Shown here: in pieces, positions 1-11,372 of the stretch
How positions within the stretch are numbered: the first letter of the stretch is position 1
Layout: each line of letters opens with the position of its first letter
Source: Vicia villosa
Lineage: Eukaryota > Streptophyta > Magnoliopsida > Fabales > Fabaceae
NCBI RefSeq assembly: GCF_029867415.1
Contig: NW_026705401.1
Span: forward strand, 434,001-498,000
Direction: 5' to 3'
Length of the DNA: 64,000 nt
Program-made: the position numbers and the translations under genes
Notes under the pieces: generated by a model
Told to the model about the DNA's origin: nothing
The model's input: the letters and a program-made list of their open reading frames with translations, nothing else
Databases searched by the model: none

Positions 1-570
1 TTCTCAAAGTTTGGGTAGTTTGCACCCAGACATCAAAACAAAAAAAAATTGGAAATAAAACATGGATGATATTATTCAAAAACTTGATTAATTCTGCTCA
101 AAGTTTGGTTAATTTTCACCCAGACATCAAAACATAAAAAATTGTAAATAAAACTTGGTTAATGTTGTTCGAAAAACTGGTTTATTGTGCTCAAGGTTTG
201 GTTGATTTGAACCCAGAAATAAAAATATAAAATAATTTGGCAAGAAAACCTGGTTAATGTTGTTCAAAAAACTAGTTAATTCTACTTAAAGTTTGGTTAA
301 TTTTCACCCAGACCTCAAAACATAAAGTTTCTTGGAAATAAAACCTAGTTAATGTTGTTCAAAAAGTTGGTTAATTCTTCTCAAAGTTTGATTAATTTGA
401 ACCCAAACATCAAAACATAAAAAATTGTAAATAAAACCTAGTTAATGTTGTTCAAAAAGCTAGTTACCGTTTCTCAAAGTCTGGTTAATTTGCACCTATA
501 CATCAAAACTCAACAAAACATCACATACTCATACATACCAAGTTATGCATCACAAGTTTCCAAAATGGAA
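1..570. repeat. ~93-bp tandem repeat, about six copies
   Basis: A unit containing CAAAGTTTGGTTAATTT, then CACCCAGACATCAAAACATAAA and TTGTTCAAAAA, recurs at about positions 4, 99, 192, 285, 382 and 474, a period of 92-97 bp. Copies differ by scattered substitutions. The array lies just downstream of the decayed minus-strand gene that follows. It may be the 3' end of a transposon or a young satellite seed. No coding capacity is evident; the small open frame over 445-651 is only a by-product of the repeat. Confidence 0.8.
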
Positions 571-781
571 CTCATTTTTTACAAGTTCAACCTACTCATA
601 CATACCATAACCGAACCAAAACAAATTGTGCATTACATGTTTCCAAAATAGAACCAAAATAGAACCACACATTTACAAGTTCAACTTACTCCTTTTCCCA
701 TGCGTCCTTGGTTGTTTCTTAAGTCTTGTAGCCATGTTTGATGCTGACTTTGGTTGACTTTCCACAACATTAACATCATCA

Positions 782-1925
782 TTAGACAGAGTGCCTAATC
801 TCATCTTCATTGTTAACTTCCACATCTTCCGCAGAAGTGTCTACTTCATCTTCATTCATAATATTCATAATAGCATTTGTGTTAACTCTTGTATCTTTCA
901 TCATCTTCACTTCATCCTCAAGAACGGCTATCCTCTCTCTAAATTCTTTATTTTCAGCTATCAATCATTAATGGTCATAAACATCCACAAATTGTTGTCC
1001 TTGTTCAAACATAGCAACACTAACTATGTCATGCTGCATTACTTCCTCAGTTGCAACCAATCTTTCAATTATCTACCAAAACAAAATATCAATTCAAACA
1101 CAGAAAAATTAAGTGTAAAATATGCTTTACGAAACTATAATGTAAATACTTGCCATATTTTTCACAAACACTTTTTCAATATATTTCTTCTGGATGCTTA
1201 TAACCGGCCAATTCAAAACCCGTGGAAAAGAAAACCTAGAAACATCAGGTGATTTTCCCAAAGATAAGTGGTTGAATGCCTAAATCTATAACAAACATTA
1301 AAAAATGTATCTTAAAATTTGAACATAGAAACTAGTGCTATAAAGTTATTAAATTTATATACTTGTAAGATGGCAGCACACCCATTTAAATGTCTTTGTG
1401 TCTTGTTTTTACCCTCTTTCAACACTCGTGAAGACTCACATAAACTAGCAACCAAAAAGTTATAAACAACAAGACCCCAATTATATTGATCAAGCGAATC
1501 CAAATCATCTACTTCTTTAATAAATCCCATAAATACAATATTCTTGTTTTGGGAAAGTAGAACTTGGCAAGTGCTAGTAATATGTAGAGTCTAGCAAAAT
1601 TAACTAATATAATGTTATGGATTCACAGTTCTTTCTCAATATTCAAAATTGTTACCTCATCCCCTTTAAATAAACCTAAAGTTTCACATTGTTGGTCTTA
1701 TTTAACCACTAGGGAATCACCAATAATAGACAACCCAAGAGAAAAACAAACATCAACTGGAGTAAGGGGAACTATCCTATCCCTAACCCTAAACCCCTTG
1801 TTGCGTGCATCCCATCGACTTACTAATTCCCATAACAGACCACTTGAGATTGAGAAGTTATTCGATATATCCCACACCCACTTGAATGGGGTGCATTTGA
1901 TTTTGGTACGTTAATCGGGTGTTAA
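782..1925 (-). pseudogene. decayed plant-mobile-domain / DUF1985-like protein (Ulp1-MULE type)
   Basis: Read on the minus strand, about 1920-1670 encodes a segment with FKWVWDIS, LLWELVSRWD and VPLTPVDVCFSLGL. This matches the plant mobile domain/DUF1985 pattern (LL..LV.RWD...F.......TP.DV...LGL) found in retroelement ORFs and Ulp1-carrying Mutator-like elements. A stop follows at about 1670. A segment around 1590-1540 (ARLYILLALAKFYFP) and the frame at 1530-1312 (NWGLVVYNFLVASL, HLNGCAAILQVYKF) continue the domain after a one-base shift. A charged, coiled-coil-like tail ends at 782 (ENKEFRERIAVLEDEVKMMK), with two stops just before it. Splicing might remove some breaks, but the stops inside conserved blocks suggest a dead copy. 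Function is unknown. A Mutator-type carrier is inference only; no terminal repeats were found. Confidence 0.55.
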
Positions 1926-2884
1926 CTTCTCGTTGATACTGCTTAACCTAACTGGCATACAACTATGCCTCATTCGTACCTATACGTAATGGAAAAATTT
2001 GTTAGTTTCCTTAATAAGTAAAATGCAACTGCAAAAATACAATTACTTGATGTCATACTTACTTTAATTTCGGTTGAATTATTTTTTGGTGTCATGTTTA
2101 AACAGTGAATAACTCAAGTTGATAAACCCTAACCCTTATTACTACAACAAAAAAAAAATATTTGAATGGTTTATTCAATACCAAACAGAAAATAATTTAG
2201 CGAACACATCAAACTCTCTTTCAGCAACAAAGCTTATGGTTGATTTGTGAACATATCAAACTCTTCTCCAAAAATAGAGTCAAAGAATTTTGTGAATGAA
2301 CATATCAAACTCTCTTTCAAAGTTTTAATTTGTCTCCATCAACAACAGAAATGTGTATTTTGTGAGAGAAGAAAAAGACACCGGAGAAATTGCAAAGGAA
2401 GAGAACGGCACCGGAGAAATTGAATAACTAACCTTAGAGAGAAGAGAGCGTCGGTACTTGATCGAGAGAGAGCACCGGTATTGGATCTAAGAGAGAGATA
2501 GCGCGAGCGAACACTTTAACTTTTCCTCTTCGTTTCCCTTGCTGTAAATTTTGCACTTGGTTTTTTTGTTTCCTGTGAACTGATTGTGTGGTTGGTGGGT
2601 TAACCTAAAATTCAAAACGAAATGATGGAACTACCCTTACTAATTTGATGAATTACGAAAAAATACTAGTATATTTATACGGTGTAGTGTAACTTAGGGT
2701 GTCAACATATCATTTCTGATAACTTTCTCTTCCTCCCGCTCAAAGATGTTGTCAGCATCTCTACCTTTCGTTTCAAGATCCTCCTTAACATGTTGATTTT
2801 AGTTATTGAAATATTATTCTCTATCGATAATCAACAACCATGTTAAATTTGTGATAAAGATGATCTATTGAAATCCACCTATCC
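1926..2884. other. no gene seen; AT-rich, with a purine-rich block
   Basis: No coding frame of note. Around 2340-2520 is a purine-rich stretch of GAGA and CACCGG repeats that, read on the minus strand, would be a pyrimidine-rich leader (CTCTCTTAGATCC...). It could be the 5' leader of the decayed minus-strand gene just before it. Confidence 0.4.
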
Positions 2885-3186
2885 CGTTGGAGTTAACACA
2901 CAAAATCCATTAATGCATAAGAAGATTTGAAGAAGATGAAGACGAAAAAATATATAGAGAGAAAAGAGAGAAAATGTAACAGAATTTCTAACTAACTTTT
3001 CAATCTCAAATATGAAAGTTGCATTAAAACAAACTAAACAAGTTTCAATTTATATACTCCAACTCTAATTCATAATGCAAACAAAATGAAGGTTACATGC
3101 AAATGAAAGCTAAATGCAAATGCTGAATATGAATTACATCTAACATCATCCTTTAATTCATATTCAACCAATTAAAATCAACAACA
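2885..3186 (-). mobile_element. Ty1/copia 3' LTR
   Basis: On the minus strand this block starts TGTTGATTTTAATTGG right after a purine stretch (TTTGAGGGATAGAATTAG, the probable polypurine tract) and ends in ACTCCAACG at about 2885. Its right-hand sequence (GTTGGAGTTAA, CATTAATGCA.AAGAA, AGAGAGAAA..GAG) is repeated in diverged form at 15435-15652. This identifies the two as LTRs of one family, about 300 bp long. Both are in minus orientation. Confidence 0.7.
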
Positions 3187-4630
3187 CTAATTCTATCCCT
3201 CAAATTGATGAAGTATTCAGTCTTGATTTCCTTGGTCAGCACATTCGCAAGTTGCTTCTGAGTGCTATAATGAACAACTTCAAGCACTTCATTCTGAACT
3301 TGGTTTTACAGAAAATAATACTTAGTATCTATATGCTTGCTTCTCCCATGCAGCACTGAGTTCTTGGCAAGGTTTATTGCTGACTTGTTGTTAATCATTA
3401 GCTTGATTGGTCTGTTCATCTTTAACTTTAGTTCATGTAGCAAATTCATCATCCAAATAGCATGACGTGCAGACAATGCTCCAGCAGTGTATTCAACTTC
3501 ACAAGTTGATAATGCAACCACTGGTTGCTTCATGGAAGCACCTAGATACATAAACATGCCACCTATAGTGCTTCTTCTGTCTATTCTATTTCTACACTGG
3601 TCAGAGTCTGAATAGAAAATCAGCTCAGTAGCATCTGATACTCTAGATGGAAACAAAATTCTATGCTTTAGAGTTCCCTTTGCATACCAGAGTATCCTGA
3701 CTACAACTTGGTAATGTGACCACTTTGGTTTACTCATAAACCTACTCACCATTCCAACTACATAACATATTTCAGGCCTAGTATTGCACAAATATTCCAA
3801 AGATCCAACCAATTGTTGGAAGTTTGTAGCATCTACTTCATTTCCATATGGATCAGAGTCCAGTTTATAGTTTGTTTTTGTAGGAATGACCGTAGACTTA
3901 CAATCCATCAGATAGAATCTCTTTAGCAACTCAAGTTCATACTTCAAGTGATGAACAATTATTCCCTTTTTAGAGCGTATAATATCCATCTCTAGAAAAT
4001 ATACCATGTTTCCAAGGTCAGTCATATCAAACGCGTTCATCAGCACCTTCTTGAACTTCTTTATCTCAACACTACAATTTCTTGTTAGCATTATGTCATC
4101 TACATAAAGACACACCAGAATCACATTGCCATCAAAAATATGCTAAACATACAAACCATACTCCATTTCACATTTTCATAATCCATAATGCTTGTAAAAT
4201 GAATCAATTTCCATATTCCAGGCCCTAGGGGCTTGTTTTAGTGCATACAAAGCTTTATGCAACTTGTTCACCATCTTTTCTTTGTTCTCAATCACAAATC
4301 CAAGAGGTTGTAATAAATAAACTTTTTCCTGAAATGGACCATTCACAAAAACAGATTTTACATCAAAATGTAGCAGAGGGAAATTTCTATTGGCAACTAT
4401 AACAATCACCAGTCTGATTATTTCATATCTAGCTACAAGTGCAAACACTTCAAAGTAGTCTAAAATATATTTATGTAGAAATAATCTAGCAACTAACCTT
4501 ACTTAATGCTTGGCAATTGACCCATCTGGCTTCATGTTAGGTGTCAAATATGTGTATATTTCCATATCAAAAGTTGACATTCTCAAGCCCTGTTCATTGC
4601 ATTCCATGATTAAAGTTTCCAAGTTTGCTT
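3187..4630 (-). pseudogene. Ty1/copia pol fragment: reverse transcriptase and RNase H
   Basis: On the minus strand the RT begins near 4560 (PDGSIAKH, then a stop where K is expected), passes FDVKSVFVNGPFQE and LHKALYALKQAPRAW, and is broken by stops near 4170-4130. It resumes with the catalytic LVCLYVDDIML motif, which is intact. RNase H follows: FYSDSDQCRNRIDRRST, ALSTCEVEYTAGALSAR, NNKSAINLAKNSVLHGRSKH, ending near 3306 shortly before the 3' LTR. The order is that of Ty1/copia. Integrase and protease are missing. The left flank of the Athila LTR abuts the RT start, so this is probably the 3' half of the copia element whose gag and 5' LTR lie at 15.0-15.65 kb. Confidence 0.85.
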
Positions 4631-6090
4631 GATAATAGTGCTTATGTACATAATTGTGGTATTTGTAATATGTTTGTTATTTTTGAAGTAAAAGCTAGCA
4701 TAAGCAAAGTGTTAATAGCATGTCTAAGGGAAGAAGAATAGAAGCCAAGCAAAGGGGTGTTGTTTCCACACATTCGCCAAGCGAGTAGGTGGCGTGCAAG
4801 AGGCGAGTCGCCAGATAGGCAGGGGCTAGCGAGGAGCGAGTGGAAAAAAAGTTCCAGTAGCTACTGATTTGGGATGATTTGAGCTCACAATGAGATTCGC
4901 CAGGCGAGTTTTTTAGCTGCCGGGCGAACAAAGATATTTTAGGCCAGCATGGGTGAGTCTGAGCAGTTGTCATGTGGGTTTAAAAAGCACATTCGCCAGG
5001 TGTAACACCCCATTTTCCCCATTTCTTTATTTATAAAAATATTTATAGACACGATAAATAAAATAGTAAAGCAGGATGACACATTCCATAAACTCACAAT
5101 AAAACTATAATTCAATTCAGGAATAATCTCTTTACAAGTATTACAACGGAAAACTTATTTAAAACTAGTTCATGGCACTAAGTCCCCAACATGAACGAAC
5201 TCCACTTCACTGTTGTCCGATATCAAATTCAAACATGATACATAACAAAAAATGTAATCTAACACGAAATATAATCGTTTCCCCGTCTTCCCGTCTTACG
5301 TATCAGAGCGACTCATAGGACTCGATCAATAGCAATACAAGCATCCAAGCAAATACTCAGGTACCTGATCTTTTGTACTCCCCAAGGAGTACAAACACAA
5401 CAATAAAAAGGGGTGAGAATTACATTCAAATAATTAGACGGTGTATATTACATGCTAAGGAGTAGTATTCACAAATAGCTACAACAAATTCCACATGCAC
5501 AACAATCATAATAACACTTCACACCTTCCCTATACACAATCTACATTTTAATTATGTATGGAATGTGACTCTACTATCACAACTCTATGCATGCGGTACC
5601 GACACGACAAAATACAGTTCATTCATACGAACCCGGATAAGCCATATGCGTTCCCCCGAACTGCGACTTATCTCAACTCGACTCCCACTAGGAGCCCGAA
5701 CAATGCTAGGCACCCATCATGTATTCCCACCTAGACTCGTATCCACATAACAAGACATGATGATGCATGACATACAAATGTGCATAATTCAACAATACAT
5801 TATGAATAACACGATCCTTAATGATCACACATGAGTCATATACTCACCGTAAATCTCCCTTAGAATTACCTCTTCCATACAAGATTATTTACATAATTTA
5901 AGATACCACAATATCAACACACAGGTTATACGTTTCTAAAACTCACACATTTTATTCCCATTTCAACTACACTAATTTACCCTCTAATTATCTAAGTTAT
6001 TCTTCTACCCTCCGGAATCACTAGAAAACCAAAATGCGTGTAAAATTGGGTCAGAAATTGCAACAGTAGAAAAATATAACACAGTAGGCT

Positions 6091-6391
6091 CATACGCGTA
6101 TGGCACTTCCCCATACGTGTATGGCCCTTCCCACACGCCCACCACTACGCGTATCATACGCGTAAGACGTCTTACCTGCCACCCTCATACATGTATCTTC
6201 CCCCATACGCGTATCATCAATGAACTGTTTGAACTAGGACCTCTCATCACTTGCCCATACGCGTACCACCATAGGTCATACGCGTATGGCCAGGCCAATT
6301 AACCAGACCCTGGGGACAGGGCACATATGCTACTCATACAGCCCCTAGGATGCCCCTTCATACGCGTATGGCCTTCTCTCATACGCGTATG
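6091..6391. repeat. array of CATACGCGTATG palindromes inside the solo LTR
   Basis: The perfect 12-bp palindrome CATACGCGTATG occurs at 6091, 6277, 6359 and 6380. Degenerate copies lie between them (CATACGTGTATG, TACGCGTATC, CATACATGTATC, CATACGCGTACC). Copies are often followed by GGC and preceded by a short pyrimidine run. Confidence 0.9.
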
Positions 6392-7084
6392 GGCAGTCTG
6401 TGACAACAAAACCCATATTTCACAACAGTGTGAATTTTCCCCATTGGAGCACTTCTAAGCTCCTAAAATCGATCTAAATAGTCTCCAATACAGTTTTTAT
6501 AAACCTATAGTTCTACATCATCTATCTGTTGACAAACATCCATTTTCACACCAATTAACATGCCCATAATCTCTAATTTGATCACTAATGCATTGTTCTT
6601 CAAGAATTCATCAAAATCAGAATTTTCTACAACAACAATTCATGGTTTATCCTCACTGCAATCATACACACAACATGAATACAAGTCCACACACTAATTC
6701 ATGCATATAACACAACCAATTGCAAAGAAAACATGAAAATATCAATACACCATAAGAGGGAAAGGAACCCTCCTTATCCTCTCATGTTCAACATTATTAG
6801 ATGATCCCATTCTCCCCTATTACCTCAATTCCAGGCTTGATTCCCCCGCTAATGGTAAGATTGCTTATTTTCCCTAGCTTCCTTCTTTCTCTTTTTCACG
6901 TAAAGTGATTTCTAATTCTCTATTATCCCCCTATATTCCTTAATCCCTCATTATTATAATTATTAAATTATTTACCATTATAATAATACTAATGTTAATA
7001 ATAATTATACTAATACTAATAATAATAATCATAATAACTTATATTGTTTGTTACTAAAATCCCATTATTATTATATAATATCAT

Positions 7085-7485
7085 GGGATGTGTTGATGTG
7101 CATAAGGTATATCCTTATGCACGGTGCATGAATACTCAAATATTGTTTATATTACTCAAAGGATTATATTTATTACTCAAAATAATATACAGATTACTCA
7201 AATTGTATAAATATTACTCAGAACAATGAATATATTACTCAAAATAGTTAAAATTCGATATTACTCAGAATGGTGTAAATATTACTCAAAATAGTGTACT
7301 CATTACTCACAATTAATAATTACTAATAATTAATATATGTGTACAAATAATGCATATATTATTCATAGATTATGATATTATTACTCGTTTCTAACTAAAA
7401 TGTTACTCAGAACAATTTAAACATTACTCGTACGAGACTTATGCACCGTGCATAAGGATATACCTTATGCACATCAACCTGACCC
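7085..7485. mobile_element. Mutator-like MITE with 9-bp target-site duplication
   Basis: A 401-bp unit is flanked by identical 9-mers TAATATCAT (7076-7084 and 7486-7494). Both ends start GGG. After a few mismatched bases they share a perfect 38-bp inverted repeat beginning GTTGATGTGCATAAGG (7092-7129 against the reverse complement of 7441-7478). TIRs starting with G and a 9-bp duplication are the signature of Mutator-like elements. The interior is AT-rich, non-coding and made of repeated TATTACTCAAA-like words. It sits within the solo LTR, so it inserted later. Confidence 0.9.
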
Positions 7486-8507
7486 TAATATCATCTCTAA
7501 TCTCAATAATTCACCAATTATTAAACTCTCATTCTACCCTTGAACTACTCCCCTTAACCCAAACGAAGTCAATCTCAAATACATAAAGAATAATAATATT
7601 GACTAAATATTTAAATGGGGTGTTACAACAGGCGACTCACCAGGAGCGCCATACGATTTTGTCTGGACAGGTCTTTTTTATTTAGGGTCTTTATTAGATA
7701 TTTTGGGTCCATTCCATCTTTACATATTTTGTTACCTAGAAAACTCTTGGAGAGAAGAACAAAGCAGAAAACTAATTTAATCGGTTAATCGGACTCAGAT
7801 TCACATTCTCGATTATGCAAACCTCTTGGATGCTCATCCATCTCTCTTTCATTACTTGTTGAGAAAGCTACCATGGTAATGGGTAGCTAAATCTATTTTG
7901 TGTCTAAATTAGAGGTAGTTAACTTAGCTATTATGTATTTCTTTTGATCTTTTGTTTACGAACTTTGTTGATGATCAATAAATGATAAATATCTTTGTTG
8001 TTAGTGTTATATGTTTGATTTGAATCACTATTGAAAGGTATTTTTCGAAACATGACCTAAGATATTCATCTATCAATGAACAAACTCTAGATATAGATTT
8101 GTTAGTTGATATTCACTTGTATCAAGCTCTAAATATTATTGTGTTGATCGTTTGCATGAGACATCATGTAGTAGTTAATATGATAATACTCATAATGTCG
8201 CTTTAGACATAAGCAGTATTAAAAGGATATGTGATTATAATGATCATGAATAAGTTCATATGATTGATTAATCAAATATATATGAAATAGGTTAACAAAA
8301 TATAATCTTGACATGATTTTTAATCCGTAAAATTTCAACTTTTTACCGTTACTAACTAAGTTTCACGCAATCGTTACTTTTCGATACCAAAACATTTTTA
8401 AAACCTTTCTCAAAACATTATTGATTGAGGAACGGAGGTAATATCGCATCAATCCACGTGGAAACAATAAAGCAAATACCTATCCTAATAAAAGTGTTTC
8501 AACAAAA

Positions 8508-8525
8508 TGGCGTCGTTGGCGGGGA
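8508..8525 (+). other. primer-binding site (tRNA-Asp type) of the Athila element
   Basis: TGGCGTCGTTGGCGGGGA lies three bases after the LTR end and matches the usual Athila/Tat PBS TGGCGCCGTTGCCGGGGA at 16 of 18 bases. Confidence 0.85.
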
Positions 8526-8644
8526 TTGGCGTATAAGATATTACAAATATTGCAATAGTTAATTGTTTTGAGAGTTACTTGTATTATTACATTGATATAC
8601 TATTCCTAGTCTTTGTTCACTTGTTTGGTTAGTGTTTAAGATTT

Positions 8645-9480
8645 ATGTTTATGCAAGGAAGTGTATCTGAAGATCAACTCCTTTTTGATCCTGAGATTGA
8701 AAGGATTGTTCGTAGACTTAATAGCAAAACCAGAAGGAGAAGAAACCTATCCAAGGATAAGAAACAAAGAGAAGAAAATTCTACTTTTTCAACACCTCGT
8801 AGGCCTGAAGAAGTTATGGAGGATCCACTACCACCTCCAATTAGAGGTCTATGTACTAATAGTCTGAGGAGAAATGCTCAGTTTGCTCGAAATGCTAACA
8901 ATGCAAGGCATTTTGAGATGAAGACTGACATACTTCAAATTATGTATGCAAATCCTTTCACGGGTCTTGATCATGAAGACCCATACACTCATCTCAAAAA
9001 GTTCTATGGGATTGCTGGCATAATTGGAGCTCTCGAAGCAGAGGAAAAGCAAGTGTTCAAGAGATTATTCCTGCATTCTTTGATTGGGAAGGCTAAGGAT
9101 TTGTACCTTGATCAACCCACTTAAAAAATGACAGAGTGGAATATTCTAGAGGAGAAATTTATTGAGAGATTTTTTCCACAATCCAGGTTCATGGAAGCTA
9201 TAACTACAATTTCAGTATTTTTACAAGGTGGAAATGAGTCTCTTAATAAAGCCTGTGAGAGGTATAAATCAATGCTTAGGAAGTGCCCAAGTCACGGTTT
9301 TGATGATATCGCTCAAATACACATCTTTTACAATGGTCTTTTACCTCAACCAAACTTTTGTTAGATGCGACCGCATGTGGTTCTTTGATGGGAAAAACTA
9401 CGGAAGAAGCAATTGAAATTATTAAGAAGATGGCATGGAACAACATAGATTCGTATGGAAAATATATGGTACCAATCAAA
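8645..9480 (+). pseudogene. Athila gag (capsid) fragment
   Basis: The frame opens at 8645. It carries the Athila gag blocks NPFTGLDHEDPYTHLKKF, KRLFLHSLIGKAKDLYLDQP, a stop at about 9122, then WNILEEKFIERFFPQSRF, NESLNKACERYKSMLRKC and HGFDDIAQIHIFYNGLLPQ. A second stop follows at about 9362, then LLDATACGSLMGKTTEEA in a shifted frame to about 9480. In intact relatives the capsid forms the virus-like particle that packages element RNA. Here at least two breaks, and the hAT insertion that follows, make it non-functional. The nucleic-acid-binding C-terminus is missing. Confidence 0.85.
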
Positions 9481-9605
9481 TCACAAAGAAGATATTATTC
9501 CTTCATTTTCCTACATAGATTTGAATACAGTTGCCCAATAAATAGGAAAAGGATAGCCATCTTAGCTAGAAATATATACTTAATACAGTTGCCCAATATA
9601 TAATC

Positions 9606-11166
9606 TTTTGTCACATGCCTCCTCCTCACACTGGTTTTGAGTTGTGTAAAAGAATATATGAGTTTTTAACTGATTGGGGAATAGAGAAGAAGGTTTTTAC
9701 CATTACTTTGGATAATGCTTCTGCAAATGATGTCCTGCAACAAACTTTGAAGAGTCAACTAGCCTTGCAAAATTGGTTGTTATGTAAAGGGGAGTTCTTT
9801 CATGTTCGTTGTTCTGCGCATATCTTGAATCTAATTGTGCAAGAGGGTATTATAGTAGCTTCTAGTGCTTTGTAAAATATTAGGGAAAGCATCAAACATG
9901 TGAAGGGTTAAGAGAGTAGGATGGAAAAATTTAAGCAATGCATTGATATGGTTGGCAACATTGATGTATCAAGTGGATTGGTTATAGATGTGCCTACAAG
10001 ATGGAATTCAACATATTTGATGCTTAAAAGTGCTCTTAAATATCAAAGTGCATTTGAAAACCTTCATTGTTATGATGCAAATTATACAAGTAATCCTTCA
10101 AAAGAAGAATGGGTGAGACTTGAAAAAATGAGTAGGTTCTTGTTGCCATTTTATGAAATTACCACTTTGATGTCCGGAACAAGCTATCCCACTTCCAATT
10201 TGTACTTCTTGCAAATTTGGAAAATTCAACGTCTTTTGATAGACAACCAAAAAGATGTAGATGAAGTTATAAAAAAAAAGGCCGAAAGCATGGTTGTGAA
10301 GTTTGATAAGTATTGGGATGAATATAGTGTTGTTCTTGCATTTGGTGCGGTCTTAGATCCAAGAAAAAAGTTGGACTCATTGGGATATTGTTATAAAGTG
10401 ATTGATCCACTAAATTGTCAATTGAAGTTGGAAAACATAAAGCTTAAATTGTACAAGTTATTTGCAGAATATTCTATTTTTTCTTCCAATTCTTCAAGTA
10501 CTCCTCCTACTACCTCTTCAACTATGTCAACTGAGCCAAGCCTATTTGATGTAAGTTTTTCGTTCATGAATTACAAATTGGTTTCTTCCAAATAATATGA
10601 AATCATTATTTAATAATTGGTTTCATTTAACTTTATGTTATTATTCAATTGTCATAATTTTAGGAAATTAGATTGGGTAGACAACAATCTAGTTCGGCTA
10701 GAAGAAATGGTCAAAGTCAGCTTGACATGTATTTGGAAGAGCTGGCTTTAGATCTTGATTACACAGAACATTTGGATGTACTACAATGGTGGAAGAACAC
10801 TAGACAAAAATTTCCCGAACTTTCAATAATGGCTCGAGACTTGTTAAGCATTCTTATTACTACTGTTGCATCAGAATCTTCCTTTAGTATTGGTTCTAGA
10901 GTGCTTAACAAGTATAGAAATCGTCTATTGTCTGAAAATGTTGAAGCATTACTTTGTTCTCGTAATTGGTTGTATGCCTTTGACGATGGTAATTATTTTT
11001 AGTATGATTACAGTTATCTACAATTTTTTTGATATTACTTTACTAACCATTGAATTTATTTCATTGTTTTTGTAATGTAGATGGAAATGATGATGACAAT
11101 GAAGATGAAAAAGAGGGTCCAACTTGTTCTAAGAGTGCATATAATATTCTTGACCTTGGTGATTAG
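9606..11166 (+). pseudogene. hAT transposase, C-terminal half with two spliceable introns
   Basis: The frame starts FCHMPPPHTGFELCKRIYEF, then TLDNASANDVLQQ and FFHVRCSAHILNLIVQEG, the RNase-H-like core of plant hAT transposases of the RICESLEEPER/Ac type. In-frame stops lie at about 9874 and 9908. PTRWNSTYLML, FLLPFYEITTLMSG and FDKYWDEYSVVLAFGAVLDP follow. A GTAAG...TAG intron spans 10551-10663. The next exon holds the C-terminal dimerisation block (DVLQWWKNTRQKFPELS, VASESSFSIGSRVLNKYR). A second intron, GTAATT...GTAG (10989-11080), restores frame into an acidic tail ending at 11166. The N-terminal BED zinc finger and the first part of the catalytic domain are absent, and two stops are present, so it is dead. 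Confidence 0.85.
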
Positions 11167-11280
11167 AATTTAGATTTAAAATGCTTCACTCTTGTTTTGT
11201 AATACAATGTTATTATGGTTTTGGTTGGTTGAACTTAAAATTTGATGTCGTAGTTAAAACATATTATCGTTTTGGTTGGT

Positions 11281-11372
11281 TGAACTTAAACTTTGGTTGA
11301 TTGATGGTTGAACTTAAACTTTGGTTGATTGATGGTTGAACTTAAACTTTGGTTGATTGATGGTTGAACTTA
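11281..11372. repeat. 28-bp tandem repeat in the hAT 3' region
   Basis: The unit TGAACTTAAACTTTGGTTGA plus TTGATGGT starts at 11281, 11309 and 11337, with a partial copy at 11365. It lies between the transposase stop and the 3' terminus. Confidence 0.85.

Larger units (their letters stand above)
5001..7627 (-). mobile_element. solo LTR of a chromovirus-like Ty3/gypsy element
   Basis: The ends TGTAACACCC...GGGGTGTTACA form an inverted repeat with TG..CA termini. The flanks read CCAGG (left) and ACAGG (right), an imperfect 5-bp target duplication, and no internal domain follows. The same-strand order of internal landmarks (CTCTATGCATG.GGTACC; an array of CATACGCGTATG; terminal GGGGTGTTACA) matches the LTR at 34876-37254, whose PBS shows it to be in minus orientation. 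Removing the MITE inside leaves about 2.2 kb, close to the 2.38 kb of that relative. Assignment to the Tekay/Del-type chromoviruses is inference from LTR ends and length. Confidence 0.85.
4640..8504 (+). mobile_element. Athila 5' LTR, interrupted by a solo LTR
   Basis: The right end is set by the primer-binding site at 8508; the LTR ends ...TTTCAACA. The left end is near 4640-4670, where the copia RT stops; the exact first base is uncertain. Removing the insertion at 5001-7627 leaves an LTR of about 1.2 kb. The left part carries repeats of a near-palindromic word (ATTCGCCAAGCGAGT at about 4771, ATTCGCCAGGCGAGT at about 4892, and a copy split by the insertion). The family call rests on the tRNA-Asp-type PBS and the Athila gag and pol that follow. 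Confidence 0.65.
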
